The notes under the pieces are model-generated. The model made no database searches. It worked only from the letters and a program-made list of their open reading frames with translations, and was not told where the DNA came from. Source: CAVTPD01 sp963736575 (lineage in GTDB: Bacteria > Bacteroidota > Bacteroidia > Cytophagales > JAAEPT01). From it: a stretch of 64,000 bases of DNA. Location: positions 1,488,001 to 1,552,000 of the forward strand of contig CAVTPD010000001.1 of NCBI GenBank assembly GCA_963736575.1. The letters run 5' to 3'. The first letter of the stretch is position 1. Each line of letters opens with the position of its first letter. Position numbers and translations under genes: made by a program. This document shows, in pieces, positions 63,138 to 64,000 of this stretch.

Positions 63138-64000
63138 TTAAATAGTAGAATTCCGTAATCGAAGTGCGTTAGCAATTACCGATACCGAACTAAAGCTCAT
63201 GGCCAAGGCCGCTATCATGGGCGACAATAGAATCCCAAAAACAGGAAACAAAACACCCGCAGCAATTGGAATACCTACGGTGTTGTAAATAAGTGCAAAA
63301 AACAAATTTTGCTTTATGTTTTTCATTACTGCATCGCTTAAATTCCTTGCTTTAACTATACCCTGTATATCGCCTTTTACTAAGGTTATCATAGCGCTTT
63401 CTATGGCAACATCTGTTCCGGTACCCATGGCAATACCAACATCACTTTGTGCTAAAGCGGGTGCGTCATTAATGCCATCGCCGGCCATAGCTACTACTTT
63501 TCCGTTTTTTTGTAAGTTTTCTACCTCTCTAAGTTTGCCTTCTGGTAACATACTTGCTTTAAAATCGGCAAGGTTCAATTCTTTAGCTACAGCTTGTGCG
63601 GTTTCATGATTATCACCGGTTAGCATAATAACAGCTATCCCTTTATCCTGAAGTTCTTTAATAGCGTTGGCACTTGTTTTTTTGATTTTATCTCCAATAA
63701 CCACATAACCAATCACTTCACCGTCTATGGATAAAAACGATACCGTTTTTCCTTGTTTTTGATACACTAAGGCTTCTTCCTTCATGTTGGGTAATAGAGA
63801 AGCATTGGCATATTCCATCATTTTAGGGTTCCCTAAATTTATTTTTTTACCGTTTATAGTTCCTTCTACACCTTTACCTGTAAGGGCACTAAAGCCATCT
63901 GTTTTTATAATTTCAATCTTTTGTTCTTTTCCGTATTTTACGCTTGCTTCGGCAAGGGGGTGTTCACTATGGTTGTTTAACGAAACAATGTATTGGAGAA
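63138..64000 (-). CDS. copA: Copper-translocating P1B-type ATPase, C-terminal part
   Basis: About 287 C-terminal residues; the gene continues beyond the right edge. The frame is open to the edge, so the ATG at 63821 is internal. SEHPLAEA (the HP motif of P1B ATPases), TGKGVEGTINGKKI, MLTGDN and MAGDGINDAPAL define the nucleotide- and phosphorylation-domain parts. The last helices show YN (FALIYNTVG) and MSFSSVSVIANALRL, the Cu(I) selectivity signature of P1B-1 pumps. It exports Cu(I) or Ag(I) from the cytoplasm. The N-terminus with CPC and metal-binding domains lies outside the window. Confidence 0.9.
   Translation of the reverse strand, partial: LQYIVSLNNHSEHPLAEASVKYGKEQKIEIIKTDGFSALTGKGVEGTINGKKINLGNPKMMEYANASLLPNMKEEALVYQKQGKTVSFLSIDGEVIGYVVIGDKIKKTSANAIKELQDKGIAVIMLTGDNHETAQAVAKELNLADFKASMLPEGKLREVENLQKNGKVVAMAGDGINDAPALAQSDVGIAMGTGTDVAIESAMITLVKGDIQGIVKARNLSDAVMKNIKQNLFFALIYNTVGIPIAAGVLFPVFGILLSPMIAALAMSFSSVSVIANALRLRNSTI

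Noticed and set aside
63138..63821. A short 227-residue HAD-type protein starting at 63821
   Set aside because: The frame is open upstream to the window edge and encodes the HP motif of P1B ATPases, so it is the end of a longer gene.

Overview
The window is chromosomal DNA of a member of the Bacteroidota, almost certainly a flavobacterium (family Flavobacteriaceae). The signs are low GC, very little Shine-Dalgarno signal, PorP/SprF and C-terminal sorting proteins of the type IX secretion system (T9SS), many lipoproteins with a cysteine after a short signal, BatA/vWA and DUF3857 proteins, LytS/LytTR signalling and two -7 elements of the TAnnTTTG type. No rRNA, tRNA, CRISPR array, prophage or intact insertion sequence was seen.

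Layout. 0-8.2 kb: DUF3307/SatD pair with a strong palindrome upstream, a giant TPR-DUF3857-transglutaminase protein, a GlgX-type debranching enzyme and a thioredoxin-fold protein. 8.3-10.3 kb: a three-gene RiPP cassette of the HvfABC type, with a short secreted precursor carrying five Lys-Cys-Gly motifs, an MNIO (DUF692) enzyme and its DUF2063 partner. 10.2-18.8 kb: AI-2E transporter, yidC, pyrG, PorP/SprF, a coiled-coil protein, GNAT, folA. 18.9-25.2 kb: a tight operon of BatA/vWA, a dihydroorotase-like protein without the HxH metal motif, DUF4199, a polyprenyl-phosphate glycosyltransferase and a POT peptide transporter. 25.2-42.1 kb: universal stress protein, alkaline phosphatase, vWA lipoprotein, Ndh-2, ChaN, FUSC, LytS/LytTR pair, desaturase, ParA, cupin, OtsB, RluA and a frameshifted hrpB.

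42.1-46.2 kb is the accessory, decaying part: several related short palindromes and direct repeats, a nuclease gene lacking its 5' end, a RelE-like toxin with a small overlapping partner, and (past an intact class I aldolase) a DUF4349 lipoprotein pseudogene with several frameshifts. 46.3-52.8 kb: UvrD-like helicase with a C-terminal DNA-binding module, Nramp transporter, lipoprotein, LAS-type metallopeptidase, pirin. 52.9-56.0 kb: a possible sulfur operon of a small Cys-bearing protein, a SoxB-like metallophosphoesterase lipoprotein, DoxX and DsrE, preceded by a perfect FNR-spaced palindrome. 56.0-64.0 kb: NIPSNAP, second desaturase, RluF, nitroreductase/HxlR divergent pair with an operator-like palindrome, a T9SS cargo protein whose sorting signal is frameshifted, an alanine dehydrogenase/CEOS family enzyme and the C-terminal part of a Cu(I) P-type ATPase running off the right edge.

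The most interesting biology is the MNIO/RiPP cassette (8.3-10.3 kb), probably a copper-binding modified peptide, followed by the SoxB-like/DoxX/DsrE operon and the repeat-rich island. Single-base frameshifts in hrpB and the T9SS protein may be real or assembly errors; raw reads would settle that. Start sites were moved to internal ATGs where the longest frame began with an implausible TTG or GTG.
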